Source: JBGUXS01 sp045118155 (lineage in GTDB: Bacteria > Pseudomonadota > Alphaproteobacteria > CAAHEQ01 > UBA3637). From it: a DNA stretch of 41,108 nucleotides. The notes beneath the pieces are model-generated. The model did not search any database. It had not been told where the DNA came from and worked only from the letters and a program-made list of their open reading frames with translations. The translations under genes were made by a program, and so were the position numbers. This document shows, one piece after another, positions 25,567 to 34,094 of the stretch. The stretch lies in the NCBI GenBank assembly GCA_045118155.1, contig JBGUXS010000059.1, forward strand, positions 1-41,108, read 5' to 3'. Within the stretch, counting starts at the first letter, position 1; every line of letters begins with the position of its first letter.

Positions 25567-28299
25567 ATGATTTCTTTAAAAAAATTAGCCACCACCCGTA
25601 AAAATCTTTTCTTGCTAGCCACCCTGATGACGTTTTTCTGGGGGTTGGGTTTTTGCTTTTTAGATGTGGGGACAACTTCGTTATTACTCTTACAAAAAGC
25701 GGCCCTTATTCCGTTTGATTTTTTGTGGACGGCTTTTGCCTTGGCGGGATCGGGCTATTTACTGCTAAAATTAAAACGCCAACAAGCGTATCATGCCCCC
25801 TTGTGGCTAGGGGGATTATGGGGAATTTTGGGAACATTGTTATGGGCCCGGCACGGGGATAAATTACCAGTTTTAGAAATTTTGTTTGTGTATAAATATT
25901 GTTTCTTTTTGTTAGGACATGCGACGTTATACTTTCTTATTCGGCGCTTGACCCCCTTAAAATTAGAATGCTTATTTTTCTTAGGGGTGTTGGTCGCCGA
26001 ATTATTAGGGTATGCCGTTGGGGGCTTTTTCAATTTATCTGCCCCCTTAAAGGGTCCCCAAAATTTAAGTTTGGCTTTTTCTATTTTATCTGGCAGTTTC
26101 TTTTTAGCGTTTGTGTTATCCCAACTGAAACCCATTCCTAAAATTGTATTTGCCAAAATCACACACCGCGTACAAGATGCCGAAAACAAAAAGTTATTAG
26201 GACTTGTCTGGGGGATTTCTTGTGGTTTATCATTTTGTTTTTGTTTGATTTCGTTTTTATTTTACACGGTGTTATCGTCCAGCACCTTATTTCACATCAT
26301 TGACGCACTGGGGCTGTTATGGTTAAGTTTAGGCCTTGGGGGATGTTGTTTTATTTTATTTAAAAAATATTTTCAACGCCTCTTAATGCGATTAGGCCTT
26401 GGGGGGTTATTATTTTCCATCTTTTTTTGCACCCTAGGGGCCTTTTTAGAAAACCGCTTGTTTATTGGCATCGGTACGATTTTATTTGTGATGCTAGCAT
26501 ATCTATGCTTACCGGATTTCATGGCGTTATTTTTACATCCTTTAACGATGGGCAGGCGGTTGCCTGAAAAAAAAGTACGGTATATTTTTATCGTCCCCAC
26601 GGGTTTTTTAGGGGCGGCTTTGTGCTTGTTAAACGGTGGAAAGTTAGTCGCCTGCGGGGCTTTGTTATGTGGGATGGGGATTGCCTTAAGCACCTTATTT
26701 TTCATTACGTTCCAAGTTTATACCGCCATTATTTTAAAATCGTTCCGCTTACGTTTTTGGCGGGATGCCCCCTTGTGGTTAAATAGAAAAATTTTAAAAA
26801 CGATCTTAGAAAATTTAAAAACAGATAACCTAGAAGACATGGCCTATTTTTTAAGCGTTTTAGAACAAAATCATTCCCCTTTATATCCCAAATACTTGAT
26901 TCATTTTTTAAGAACGGATAACCCAGAAATTCAAGAATATATCTTAGATAAAATGCAAGATTATCCAGGGGGTTTATCCTTTTTAAAACCACTTGAAAAA
27001 TGTATTCACGCCAACACCACCGATCTTGTTCGTTCCAAGGCTTTGGCTTTACTGATTTCCAAAGGGGATGCTTTTTATCCCGACGGCTTTAACCGATACG
27101 TACCTTATTTGGACCAAAAAGATTTAAGCATTGGGGCCTTAAGTGGTCTGTTATCCCTCAAAGGGGATAAGATGCTATTAGCCATGGAAGAACTGCATTC
27201 TTTAAGTATGTCTTTGGACCCCGAAGATAATATTAAGGCGGCAAAAATCATTCAAACGGCCCCCCATCTTGGATTTGTACGGACAGTCATGCACCTAATC
27301 AAGCGCCCCAATACCAAAGTGGTGCAAGAGGCATTGCTCGCGGCGGGGGCTGTACGTCACCCAGAACTGCTGCCCTTTATCTTTCAATCTTTGGATGATT
27401 TAGCGTTGCAAGAATATGCGCTGGTGGCGTTAAAAAAATTCGGGAAAAGCGCTTTTCCCCCTATTGAAAAAGCCATTGAAGATGATTCTATTCCCAGATT
27501 GCGCCGACAAACTTTAATTTTATTCTTGGCGGCTTTGCCCAGTGGCGAAGGCCAAAAATTATTGCTTAGAACCTTAGAAAATGCGCCCCCCGTTTTAAGA
27601 AAATTGATTTTACAATTGATGCTAACCCAAGGGGTCGTTTGGATTCATAAAGACCGCAAGCGCATTTTAAAGAAAACATTGCACCAAGATATGGCCACTA
27701 TCCATTTATTGCGCCAATACCAACGCACGTTCACCGTCCCCCCAACGCAAGAAACAACCGAAGCGTTTTACTTCTTAACCAAAGCCATTCGGGAAGATAC
27801 AGAGGTTTTGCGGGATTTGGTGTTGTTGCAATTGGATGTTCTGCTGAATTATCATTTAGCCCATCAGGCCATTTTAATGCTGCTGGGAAAAGATAAAAGT
27901 ACCTATGATTTGGCCTTGGGGGTCTTGCAAGATGTGGTCCCGAAAAAGTTGTTTAAAGAACTCAAACCCCTTGTCATAGATGAACCAATTGATGTTGAAG
28001 GCGAGGCCTTGCCCGTCCCCAAAATCTTAAAAGCTTGTGAAGATTTATTTTCCCACACCCCCGATATTTTAAGCCCATGGGGAAAAGCCATGATTTTATA
28101 TATGTTGCGTAAATTGGGAAATGCATCGGCTTTGCCCTTGGTGAAACAGGCCCTGAAAAGCACCCATCCCGTTGTATTGGAAACCGCTATCTGGGCGTAT
28201 GCGGGGCTAGAAAGCAACAAAACATTTGTGCATCACACGTTATTAAAAGTGCCAACTTATACATTGGCGCATCAAAACTTAGAAGATATTTTGAAATAA
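25567..28299 (+). CDS. Polytopic membrane protein with C-terminal HEAT-like repeats (MFS/TLC-like)
   Basis: This 910-residue protein has an N-terminal half (about residues 15-400) with roughly ten to twelve hydrophobic segments and a transporter-like layout. Examples are FLLATLMTFFWGLGFCFL and GLLFSIFFCTLGAFL. The C-terminal half (about 430-900) is soluble and built from helical HEAT-like pairs, for example VVQEALLAAGAVRHPELLPF, ALQEYALVALKKFGKSAF and VVLETAIWAYAGLESN. Proteins combining an MFS/ATP-ADP-translocase-like domain, HEAT repeats and a cyclic-nucleotide-binding domain are known in bacteria. Here the nucleotide-binding part is a separate gene ten bases downstream. The transported substrate cannot be told from sequence. 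The ATG directly abuts the ftsY stop. Confidence 0.8.
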   Translation: MISLKKLATTRKNLFLLATLMTFFWGLGFCFLDVGTTSLLLLQKAALIPFDFLWTAFALAGSGYLLLKLKRQQAYHAPLWLGGLWGILGTLLWARHGDKLPVLEILFVYKYCFFLLGHATLYFLIRRLTPLKLECLFFLGVLVAELLGYAVGGFFNLSAPLKGPQNLSLAFSILSGSFFLAFVLSQLKPIPKIVFAKITHRVQDAENKKLLGLVWGISCGLSFCFCLISFLFYTVLSSSTLFHIIDALGLLWLSLGLGGCCFILFKKYFQRLLMRLGLGGLLFSIFFCTLGAFLENRLFIGIGTILFVMLAYLCLPDFMALFLHPLTMGRRLPEKKVRYIFIVPTGFLGAALCLLNGGKLVACGALLCGMGIALSTLFFITFQVYTAIILKSFRLRFWRDAPLWLNRKILKTILENLKTDNLEDMAYFLSVLEQNHSPLYPKYLIHFLRTDNPEIQEYILDKMQDYPGGLSFLKPLEKCIHANTTDLVRSKALALLISKGDAFYPDGFNRYVPYLDQKDLSIGALSGLLSLKGDKMLLAMEELHSLSMSLDPEDNIKAAKIIQTAPHLGFVRTVMHLIKRPNTKVVQEALLAAGAVRHPELLPFIFQSLDDLALQEYALVALKKFGKSAFPPIEKAIEDDSIPRLRRQTLILFLAALPSGEGQKLLLRTLENAPPVLRKLILQLMLTQGVVWIHKDRKRILKKTLHQDMATIHLLRQYQRTFTVPPTQETTEAFYFLTKAIREDTEVLRDLVLLQLDVLLNYHLAHQAILMLLGKDKSTYDLALGVLQDVVPKKLFKELKPLVIDEPIDVEGEALPVPKILKACEDLFSHTPDILSPWGKAMILYMLRKLGNASALPLVKQALKSTHPVVLETAIWAYAGLESNKTFVHHTLLKVPTYTLAHQNLEDILK

Positions 28300-28309
28300 G
28301 GAGGTTCTT

Positions 28310-28726
28310 ATGGCGATTACCTTTGAAAAAGTACTGATCTTAAAAAATGTTCCCATTTTTGCAAATGTGTCTGAACAGGCCCTGGCCGATCTTATCGCCG
28401 GCAGTGAAGAAAAAAGCTATAAGGCCGGGGAAGTCATTTTGGATACCGATACGGACACAGATGCCCTGTACGTCATTTTATCGGGGCTGGTGCGGTGCGG
28501 GGAAGCCGATAAAGTTGTTCGGGAATTAGGGCCACGGCAATTTTTCGGGGAAACAACTGTGTTTAACAAAGCGTCGTTCCCTTATAAAATAACGGCCCAT
28601 GATAAAACAGTTGTGTTAAAAATCAGCAACAAAACCCTGTATCACATGATGGCGTTGTATCCCTCTTTGGCGTTTGGCTTTATCGGGTATCTATCCCGGC
28701 AGGTGCATCAAGAACAAATCGCTTAA
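28310..28726 (+). CDS. Stand-alone cyclic-nucleotide-binding-domain protein
   Basis: This 138-residue protein is a single cNMP-binding (Crp-like) beta-roll with no DNA-binding helix-turn-helix. Family features are ILKNVPIFANVSEQALADL at the start, YKAGEVILDTDTDTDALYVI, and GPRQFFGETTVFN, which matches the phosphate-binding cassette position. That cassette lacks the usual Arg (FFGETTVF rather than FGExALL...R), so ligand binding may be altered or lost. It follows the 910-residue membrane protein by ten bases with the RBS AAGGAGG and probably regulates it. Its stop overlaps the convergent lipoprotein stop. Confidence 0.88.
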   Translation: MAITFEKVLILKNVPIFANVSEQALADLIAGSEEKSYKAGEVILDTDTDTDALYVILSGLVRCGEADKVVRELGPRQFFGETTVFNKASFPYKITAHDKTVVLKISNKTLYHMMALYPSLAFGFIGYLSRQVHQEQIA

Positions 28727-29172
28727 TAAGAATCCACGCGTTTGGTGGTGGAAATATCTATCACCACTTCTGTTCGGCCTAACTTTAAAGACGTCAGCTG
28801 AATGACCGCCACGCGGTTATCCCGTGTAAAGGTCAAGACACTGTTTGTCGTCCGAATGGTGGTTAATTCCCGCCATCCAAATTTCGGCATTTCTTGCATG
28901 TAAAAATCAAACAGCCCCGATTGCGTATAAGGGGCTTTGAATACCAAACGTCCCACCATGGGGGCATTCCCAAACATCAAGGTTTTTTCCAAGTTCATGG
29001 TTGCCCGTTCGGGAATAGGCAATTCCTTAAATTGTGCAAAATTGGGGGTGCTTTGGATTTCCCCCCCTTCAAACGCATTTTCTGATTTAAACGCCGGTTG
29101 AATTGTTTCTTTGGCACATGCGGCCAATAAACCAACCGCCAGCACGCATGCCGCTAATTTTTTTGTTGTCAT
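28723..29172 (-). CDS. Lipoprotein of unknown function (149 residues)
   Basis: The N-terminus MTTKKLAACVLAVGLLAAC gives a lipobox LAAC with Cys19. The mature protein contains GRLVFKAPYTQSGLFDFYMQ and then EMPKFGWREL. An FYxxEMxxFGW pattern recurs in periplasmic lipoproteins with a small alpha/beta fold, but I cannot name the family. The last part is beta-rich (VAVIQLTSLKLGRTEVVIDI). It is the second gene of a two-lipoprotein operon, 12 bases after the 219-residue lipoprotein gene. Confidence 0.8.
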   Translation of the reverse strand: MTTKKLAACVLAVGLLAACAKETIQPAFKSENAFEGGEIQSTPNFAQFKELPIPERATMNLEKTLMFGNAPMVGRLVFKAPYTQSGLFDFYMQEMPKFGWRELTTIRTTNSVLTFTRDNRVAVIQLTSLKLGRTEVVIDISTTKRVDSY

Positions 29173-29184
29173 AAAAATCTTCCT

Positions 29185-29844
29185 TTATTTATCAAAACAT
29201 TCGGGGCAAGGTTGATTAATATCCTCACACGGACAAGGGCGCCCAATATTCTTAGGAGTTTCATTTCCTACTTTGGTTGTGGTTGTTTCTTCTTCTTTTG
29301 TAGAAACAGGCCACCATTTTTTCTCAACGGCTTCGGTAGATTCTTCTGGGGTAACCACAATCACTTGCTTATCAGAAACTTTCATTTCTGCATCAGGGGT
29401 GACAATCACGGTGGAAGAAGATTTAAGTTCTGTATTTGGGGGCACCACCACAACGGGTTTTTCTTCAATGATAAAAGTGCTTTCTTCATCCAAAGTGGGG
29501 ACAGATACCACCACAGATTGTGCCTTTTCGGCCGTTAAAATTTCATCTGAAGAGCAATTATCTTCCACCGGAGCATACACAAAAACGGTCTTATTAGCGT
29601 TATTGTTCATCACCGCCACGGGCTTACCATTTTCTAAAACCCCCGTTGTATAATCCGTCGGCGTATTGCGTGTATAGCGATTTTCCATACATTTACGCAT
29701 TTGACCGTTTTCATCCGACAAGGTGCATATTGCCCCTGGTTGATTCACACGGGATGTATCCTTTGTTTCAATACCGCGTTCATCTAAATGCATACAGCCG
29801 GTTAAAGCCACCATAGATAACACCAGTACAGCACTTTTTTTCAT
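29185..29844 (-). CDS. Lipoprotein with Val/Pro-rich repeats and Cys-rich tail, unknown function
   Basis: This 219-residue protein starts MKKSAVLVLSMVALTGC, with a clear lipobox (LTGC, Cys17). The middle has loosely repeated acidic/valine strands ending in VxxP: VVVSVPTLDEE, VVVVPPNTELK, VIVTPDAEMK, VIVVTPEEST. The last 25 residues contain a cysteine cluster, PCPCEDINQPCPEC, which could bind a metal or form disulfides. The RBS AAGGAGG is nine bases before ATG. Uses fewer GGG codons than neighbouring genes. No family recognised; a surface-exposed envelope protein is a reasonable guess. Confidence 0.78.
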   Translation of the reverse strand: MKKSAVLVLSMVALTGCMHLDERGIETKDTSRVNQPGAICTLSDENGQMRKCMENRYTRNTPTDYTTGVLENGKPVAVMNNNANKTVFVYAPVEDNCSSDEILTAEKAQSVVVSVPTLDEESTFIIEEKPVVVVPPNTELKSSSTVIVTPDAEMKVSDKQVIVVTPEESTEAVEKKWWPVSTKEEETTTTKVGNETPKNIGRPCPCEDINQPCPECFDK

Positions 29845-30015
29845 GTGAATCCTCCTTCAAGATAAAAACTCCTAGTGTTTATTTTTACTTTTTTTACAAA
29901 AAAAGCAAGCCCCTTTTTTACATTTTTCAAAAAATAAATAAAATTCTTGCATTTTTTTTCAAGTTATACTACCCTGTCCAGTATATAGGGAGTTTCTTTA
30001 AAGTACGGAGTATCT

Positions 30016-31095
30016 ATGACCAAAAAAGCATCCCCTATCAGTCCTTATAAATCTTATACTGACGTTGAACTAGTTGCCCATACGCAAGAAAATTTGCCTT
30101 CCTATCAGAAATTTTTGGAAGAACAACAAGCCCTTTTAACAAAAAAAGAAACACGAACGCGTGGGGAAAAAGTCAAAAAAATGCTGGCCCATATGCGTAC
30201 GTTAGGGAAATACCGTGGTTCTATTCCCAAAAACTTCAAACCCAAAGATCGCCTGGAATTAGAAAAAGCCCTTGCCTTTTTTGATAAATTAATTACGGCC
30301 GAAGAAAAAGTAAAAGCCCCTGAAAAAACAACCCCCGTTGCAGAGGGGAAAAATGATTCTCAAAAAAGATATCTCCGGGTCCTGCGGGGAACAAATGATT
30401 TGGTCGTCGGGGAAGGGGTGGCCGGAACCGGTAAAACGTTTTTGGCTATCGGGGTTGCTTGGGAAAAATTCAAAGCCCATCAAATCAAAAAAATCGTGCT
30501 AACCAGACCCGCTGTTACCACCAAAGAAAGTATCGGTTTTATCCCCGGGGATATTAGGGACAAAATGGATCCGTTTTTACGCCCTTTGTTTGACGCCCTG
30601 CAAGAAGTTAGCCATCTCCTTCCACCCGACATAGAAAAAATGATGGAAGAGGGAAAAATAGAAATTGTACCATTTGCTTTCATGCGGGGGCGAACGTTCA
30701 AAAACGCCGTTGTGATTTTGGATGAAGCCCAAAATACCACCGTAGAGCAAATCAGAATGTTCGGAACCCGCGCTGGGGAAGGAACCCAGGTTTTTGTTAA
30801 CGGGGATATATCCCAAAACGATTTACCCAAAGGTGTTGAATCGGGACTTTCTCATTTATTAGAGGCGTTAAACGAAATCAAAGACCCCAAAATTGCTATT
30901 GTACGTTTTGCCCCCAATGATGTAGAACGCAGCCCTTTGGCAAAAAAAATGGTGACCGCGTTTGAAAAATTGGATGCTAAACGCAGCTTAAATCCCGACC
31001 TTTCCAAAAAGGAAGGACCCAAGTGTGTTAGTGTCCAACCGTCCACCGTTCAAATCGTTGCCGAAAAAATTATTGTAAATGCCAACGATACCTAA
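30016..31095 (+). CDS. PhoH-family ATPase with N-terminal extension
   Basis: The 359-residue protein has a PhoH P-loop domain. Walker A is EGVAGTGKTFLAIGVA, followed by KKIVLTRPAVTTKESIGFIP and DPFLRPLFDAL, and Walker B is NAVVILDEAQNTTVEQIRMF. FVNGDISQNDLP is the sensor region. About 110 lysine-rich residues precede this domain (TRTRGEKVKKMLAHMRTLGK and on), unlike the KH-type region of YbeZ. PhoH proteins are NTPases with roles in RNA metabolism. No ybeY lies next to it. It is divergent from the lipoprotein operon, with 171 bases between them. Confidence 0.92.
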   Translation: MTKKASPISPYKSYTDVELVAHTQENLPSYQKFLEEQQALLTKKETRTRGEKVKKMLAHMRTLGKYRGSIPKNFKPKDRLELEKALAFFDKLITAEEKVKAPEKTTPVAEGKNDSQKRYLRVLRGTNDLVVGEGVAGTGKTFLAIGVAWEKFKAHQIKKIVLTRPAVTTKESIGFIPGDIRDKMDPFLRPLFDALQEVSHLLPPDIEKMMEEGKIEIVPFAFMRGRTFKNAVVILDEAQNTTVEQIRMFGTRAGEGTQVFVNGDISQNDLPKGVESGLSHLLEALNEIKDPKIAIVRFAPNDVERSPLAKKMVTAFEKLDAKRSLNPDLSKKEGPKCVSVQPSTVQIVAEKIIVNANDT

Positions 31096-31113
31096 CCTTT
31101 TTTATTTTTTTTC

Positions 31114-31142
31114 TTGCAAAGGTATAAAAAAAAATTTATATT
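31114..31142 (+). promoter_or_regulatory. Promoter of the Pal-like lipoprotein gene
   Basis: TTGCAA (31114-31119), a 17-base A/T-rich spacer, then TATATT (31137-31142). The leader contains the RBS AAAGGAG before ATG at 31175. Confidence 0.65.
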
Positions 31143-31174
31143 GAACGCGTGGTTATTTTAAAGGAGTATATACT

Positions 31175-31615
31175 ATGAAAAAACAATTGATTGCAATCGC
31201 GGGGGTTGTTGCTTTGTTATCTGGATGCGCAGGCGTTCATTGTGACAGATGCTATTCCCCAAAATGTGGTGAAAAAGCTTATGTCTTAGATGACACAACA
31301 GCTTACTTTGCTTTGAATTCTGCCAAAATCACGGCCAAGGATACTTCCGGTCTTGATAAAATTGTTCAACGTTTGAACAAAAACACCGCAGAAAAAGCAA
31401 CCTTGAACGGTTACACAGACAGCACCGGTACAGAAGCTTACAACTTGAAGCTTTCTGAAAGACGGGCAAACGCTGTTAAAAACTACCTGACCAAGGGGGG
31501 TGTTGCCGCTGACCGTATTACCACAAAAGGATACGGGGAAACAGACTTCGTCGCCACGAATGAAACACCAGAAGGTCGTGCGAAAAATAGAAGAGTTGAA
31601 ATCATTATCAAATAA
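31175..31615 (+). CDS. Pal-like OmpA-domain lipoprotein
   Basis: This 146-residue protein has a lipobox (LLSGC, Cys18), a short cysteine-containing linker (VHCDRCYSPKCGEKAYV) and an OmpA_C peptidoglycan-binding domain. Domain motifs are TAYFALNSAKI, LNGYTDSTGTEAYNLKLSER and RRANAVKNYL, with a C-terminal NRRVEI. In the family the Asp and Arg bind diaminopimelate. The domain is typical of Pal, but no tolB or tolQRA genes are nearby. Its own promoter and terminator make it a single-gene unit. Three extra cysteines after the lipid-bearing one are unusual for Pal. Confidence 0.9.
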   Translation: MKKQLIAIAGVVALLSGCAGVHCDRCYSPKCGEKAYVLDDTTAYFALNSAKITAKDTSGLDKIVQRLNKNTAEKATLNGYTDSTGTEAYNLKLSERRANAVKNYLTKGGVAADRITTKGYGETDFVATNETPEGRAKNRRVEIIIK

Positions 31616-31636
31616 TGATTGGGACTTGTTCAAAAA

Positions 31637-31660
31637 AAATCGGGATGAAAATCCCGATTT
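31637..31660. terminator. Bidirectional rho-independent terminator
   Basis: A perfect 10-bp stem, AAATCGGGAT and ATCCCGATTT, closes a GAAA tetraloop. A T-run follows on the plus strand and an A-run precedes it. It would end both the Pal-like gene and the convergent glycosylase gene. Confidence 0.92.
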
Positions 31661-31675
31661 TTTATTATTTGCTTT

Positions 31676-32254
31676 TTATAATTCATCATACCGCGCTTTG
31701 ACTTCCTTCATATCCTGCCACATCAACCATTTAGGCCCCCCAACGGCTTTCGTGGGGTTTCTTAACAAATAGGCCGGATGAAAAATCGGCATCATCTTAG
31801 AACCAAAGGGGCCATCAAACCATTTTCCCCGCACCTTAGTAATCCCCGTTACCCCAGATAAAAAGGAAGAAAGGGCCACCTTACCACATAATAAAATCAA
31901 ACGGGGTTTTAAAATTTCCAGTTGTTGATCTAAATAGGCCCGACAAGATGCTTTTTCTTCCGGAAGTGGATCCCGATTATCTGGGGGACGACATTTGATG
32001 GTATTACAAATATAAATATCTTCGCGACTGAGGCCCACCGACGCCAAAATCTGATCCAAAAGTTGCCCGGCACGCCCCACAAAAGGACGCCCTTGCTGAT
32101 CTTCATTAAAGCCAGGGGCTTCCCCAATTAACATCAATTTAGAATTAGGAATTCCATCCGAAAACACGCTTTTTGTCCGTGTCCGCCCCAAAGCACACTT
32201 TTGGCATGTCGCACATTCTAAACGAATTTCTTCCAAATGTTTTATATCTATCAT
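31676..32254 (-). CDS. Uracil-DNA glycosylase, type 4 (4Fe-4S)
   Basis: The 192-residue enzyme removes uracil from DNA. Family 4 features: CATCQKCALGRTR provides two cluster cysteines; LIGEAPGFNEDQQGRPFVGR is motif A with substrate-binding residues; ICNTIKCRPPDNRDPLP carries the third cysteine and KASC the fourth. IFHPAYLLRNP is the C-terminal motif with its catalytic-region His. RBS AGGATAAAAAC is seen. It shares a terminator with the Pal-like gene and is divergent from pgsA. Confidence 0.94.
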   Translation of the reverse strand: MIDIKHLEEIRLECATCQKCALGRTRTKSVFSDGIPNSKLMLIGEAPGFNEDQQGRPFVGRAGQLLDQILASVGLSREDIYICNTIKCRPPDNRDPLPEEKASCRAYLDQQLEILKPRLILLCGKVALSSFLSGVTGITKVRGKWFDGPFGSKMMPIFHPAYLLRNPTKAVGGPKWLMWQDMKEVKARYDEL

Positions 32255-32297
32255 GTTTTTATCCTAGCATATTTTTTTAAAAACACAAAAAATTAAG

Positions 32298-32326
32298 TGT
32301 ACATTTTTTTTGAACAGGTATATCAT
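32298..32326 (+). promoter_or_regulatory. Promoter of pgsA
   Basis: TGTACA (32298-32303), a 17-base spacer, then TATCAT (32321-32326). The start of pgsA at 32361 follows the RBS AGGAGGG. Confidence 0.5.
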
Positions 32327-32360
32327 ATCCCCCAAGGTCATATTAGGAGGGCTTTTTTTC

Positions 32361-32924
32361 ATGATTAAAATCAACTTTCCAACGTTTCTTACCCTTGTCA
32401 GAATCGGGGTAATTCCTTTCTTAGTGATTACATTTTTCTTTGATTCCCCGTTTTGGGGATGGACAGGGGCGGCCATTTTCGGGATTGCAGGCCTAACCGA
32501 TTACATGGATGGGTATTATGCCCGTCATTTGAATCAACTATCTAGATTTGGGCGGATTTTAGATCCAATCGCCGATAAATTATTGGTGGGATCGGTGCTG
32601 TTGATGTTGGCCTATGCCAACCGCCTCCATTGGTTTAATATCATCCCTGCCGTGATTATCCTGTGCCGAGAAATTTTGGTATCGGGCCTCAGGGAATTCT
32701 TGGCCGAAATCAAAGTAGGTTGCCCCGTCACACGCCTTGCTAAATGGAAAACCGCTTGTCAAATGACGGCGTTGCCGGTTTTAATTATTGCCGGTACCCA
32801 AAATGGTTGGTTTTCAATCTTACTTTTCGTTGTTGGAACTTTTGCTTTGTGGGGGGCCGCCACGTTAACTGTGATGACGGGATATGATTATTGGAAATCG
32901 GGCATCAAACACATGAACGAATAA
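32361..32924 (+). CDS. pgsA: CDP-diacylglycerol-glycerol-3-phosphate 3-phosphatidyltransferase
   Basis: PgsA makes phosphatidylglycerol phosphate, the first committed step to phosphatidylglycerol and cardiolipin. The 187-residue polytopic protein starts MIKINFPTFLTLVRIGVIPF. It has the CDP-alcohol phosphotransferase motif D-x2-DG-x2-AR-x8-G-x3-D-x3-D, seen as DYMDGYYARHLNQLSRFGR then ILDPIADKL. PTFLTLVRI and ILCREILVSGLREFLAE are typical of PgsA rather than PssA. The start was set by the RBS AGGAGGG at 32345; an upstream TTG in frame at 32310 lies before the -10 box. Confidence 0.95.
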   Translation: MIKINFPTFLTLVRIGVIPFLVITFFFDSPFWGWTGAAIFGIAGLTDYMDGYYARHLNQLSRFGRILDPIADKLLVGSVLLMLAYANRLHWFNIIPAVIILCREILVSGLREFLAEIKVGCPVTRLAKWKTACQMTALPVLIIAGTQNGWFSILLFVVGTFALWGAATLTVMTGYDYWKSGIKHMNE

Positions 32925-32940
32925 CGGGAACATCTTGATA

Positions 32941-32968
32941 AAAAAAGGGCGTTTAGGCGCCTTTTTTT
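32941..32968. terminator. Bidirectional terminator between pgsA and mltG
   Basis: An A-run, stem GGCG/CGCC with a six-base loop, and a T-run form a hairpin that works on both strands. The mltG stop codon lies at its edge. Confidence 0.85.
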
Positions 32969-34089
32969 TATTCCCCCGCCACAGGGGCCCCTAAAGAATT
33001 TTCATTGGCCCCTTCTGTCCCTGTGGGGTTATCAGATACTTTTTCTGTGGTCTTATCCGGCACTTCATCAGCGGGGGCGTTAGAGGACACTTCATCAACC
33101 GTTCTTTCTAATTTTTTCCCATTGGTTAACTGACGCCAATCAGATACCTTTTGTTGGTGTTGGGCATAGGTTTTGGAAAACGTATGGCCCCCTGTGCCAT
33201 TGGCCACAAAATAATAATAATCCGTTTTCTTGGGATGCACCGCTGCCCACAGGGATTTCGCCCCAGGATTGGCAATTGGTCCCGGGGGCAACCCGAATTG
33301 AACATACGTATTGTACGGATCATTTTTCCGCAAATCCGCATACGTTAAACGACGCGTTAATTTCCCCTTACCTTTTGTCAGGGCATAAATCACCGTTGGA
33401 TCCGTTTGAAGACGCATTCTTTTATTTAAGCGATTCACAAACACCGACGCCACCAAAACCCGTTCGGCATCAATGGATGTTTCTTTTTCAATTAAGGAAG
33501 CCAAAATCACGGCCTCTTCCGGTGTTTTAAAGGGCAAATTACTATCCCGTTCTTCCCACGTGGCATTCACGACCCGCGTCATCGCCTGAGCCATCCGATC
33601 TAAAATAGATTGACGGGTATCCCCAAAGGAATAATGATAGGTTTCTGGCAACAACGTCCCTTCGGGGGGAATCGTCAAAATTTCGCCTTCCAATGATGAC
33701 ACTTTATTCAGGTATTGCACAATTTCCCAACTAGTCCATCCTTCGGGAATCACCACTTTACGAATATACGTTGTCCCGTCGGTCAAGATGTTCATAATTA
33801 ATTTAGCACTTGCATACGGGGGAAAAGAAAATTCCCCAGCTTGTAATTTTTCGGCATTTCCACTGGCCCGCACCCCAAGTTCAAAAATAGAAATACTGTG
33901 AATCAAATTACGTTGCTTTAATAAAGCCGAAACTTTCTTTAAACTGGCCCCTTTAGGAATCACAACCTCTTGCCGATAGGGGCTAGGACCTTCGGACACA
34001 AACTGATTATAGGTCGTAAAAACACTACCCCCAAATAACGAAGCCCCTAAAAAAAAGAGGAAAAAATACACAAAGACGCGCCGACGCAT
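32968..34089 (-). CDS. mltG: Endolytic murein transglycosylase MltG
   Basis: MltG cleaves nascent glycan strands and so sets chain ends. The 373-residue protein has one N-terminal membrane anchor (VFVYFFLFFLGASLFGGSVF), a LysM-like subdomain (EVVIPKGASLKKVSALLKQR) and the YceG catalytic domain. ILASLIEKETSIDAER contains the catalytic Glu, and RLQTDPTVIYAL and GLPPGPIANPG are further signatures. A 45-residue hydrophilic tail (VDEVSSNAPADEVPDK onwards) is rich in Thr, Glu and Asn. It starts five bases after fabF; acpP-fabF-mltG is a usual order. Confidence 0.95.
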   Translation of the reverse strand: MRRRVFVYFFLFFLGASLFGGSVFTTYNQFVSEGPSPYRQEVVIPKGASLKKVSALLKQRNLIHSISIFELGVRASGNAEKLQAGEFSFPPYASAKLIMNILTDGTTYIRKVVIPEGWTSWEIVQYLNKVSSLEGEILTIPPEGTLLPETYHYSFGDTRQSILDRMAQAMTRVVNATWEERDSNLPFKTPEEAVILASLIEKETSIDAERVLVASVFVNRLNKRMRLQTDPTVIYALTKGKGKLTRRLTYADLRKNDPYNTYVQFGLPPGPIANPGAKSLWAAVHPKKTDYYYFVANGTGGHTFSKTYAQHQQKVSDWRQLTNGKKLERTVDEVSSNAPADEVPDKTTEKVSDNPTGTEGANENSLGAPVAGE

Positions 34090-34094
34090 TTTTT

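Noticed and set aside
29965..29985. Inverted repeat TATACT-N9-AGTATA upstream of phoH as a defined promoter
   Set aside because: No -35 at a proper distance on either strand could be found, so I did not list it as a promoter.
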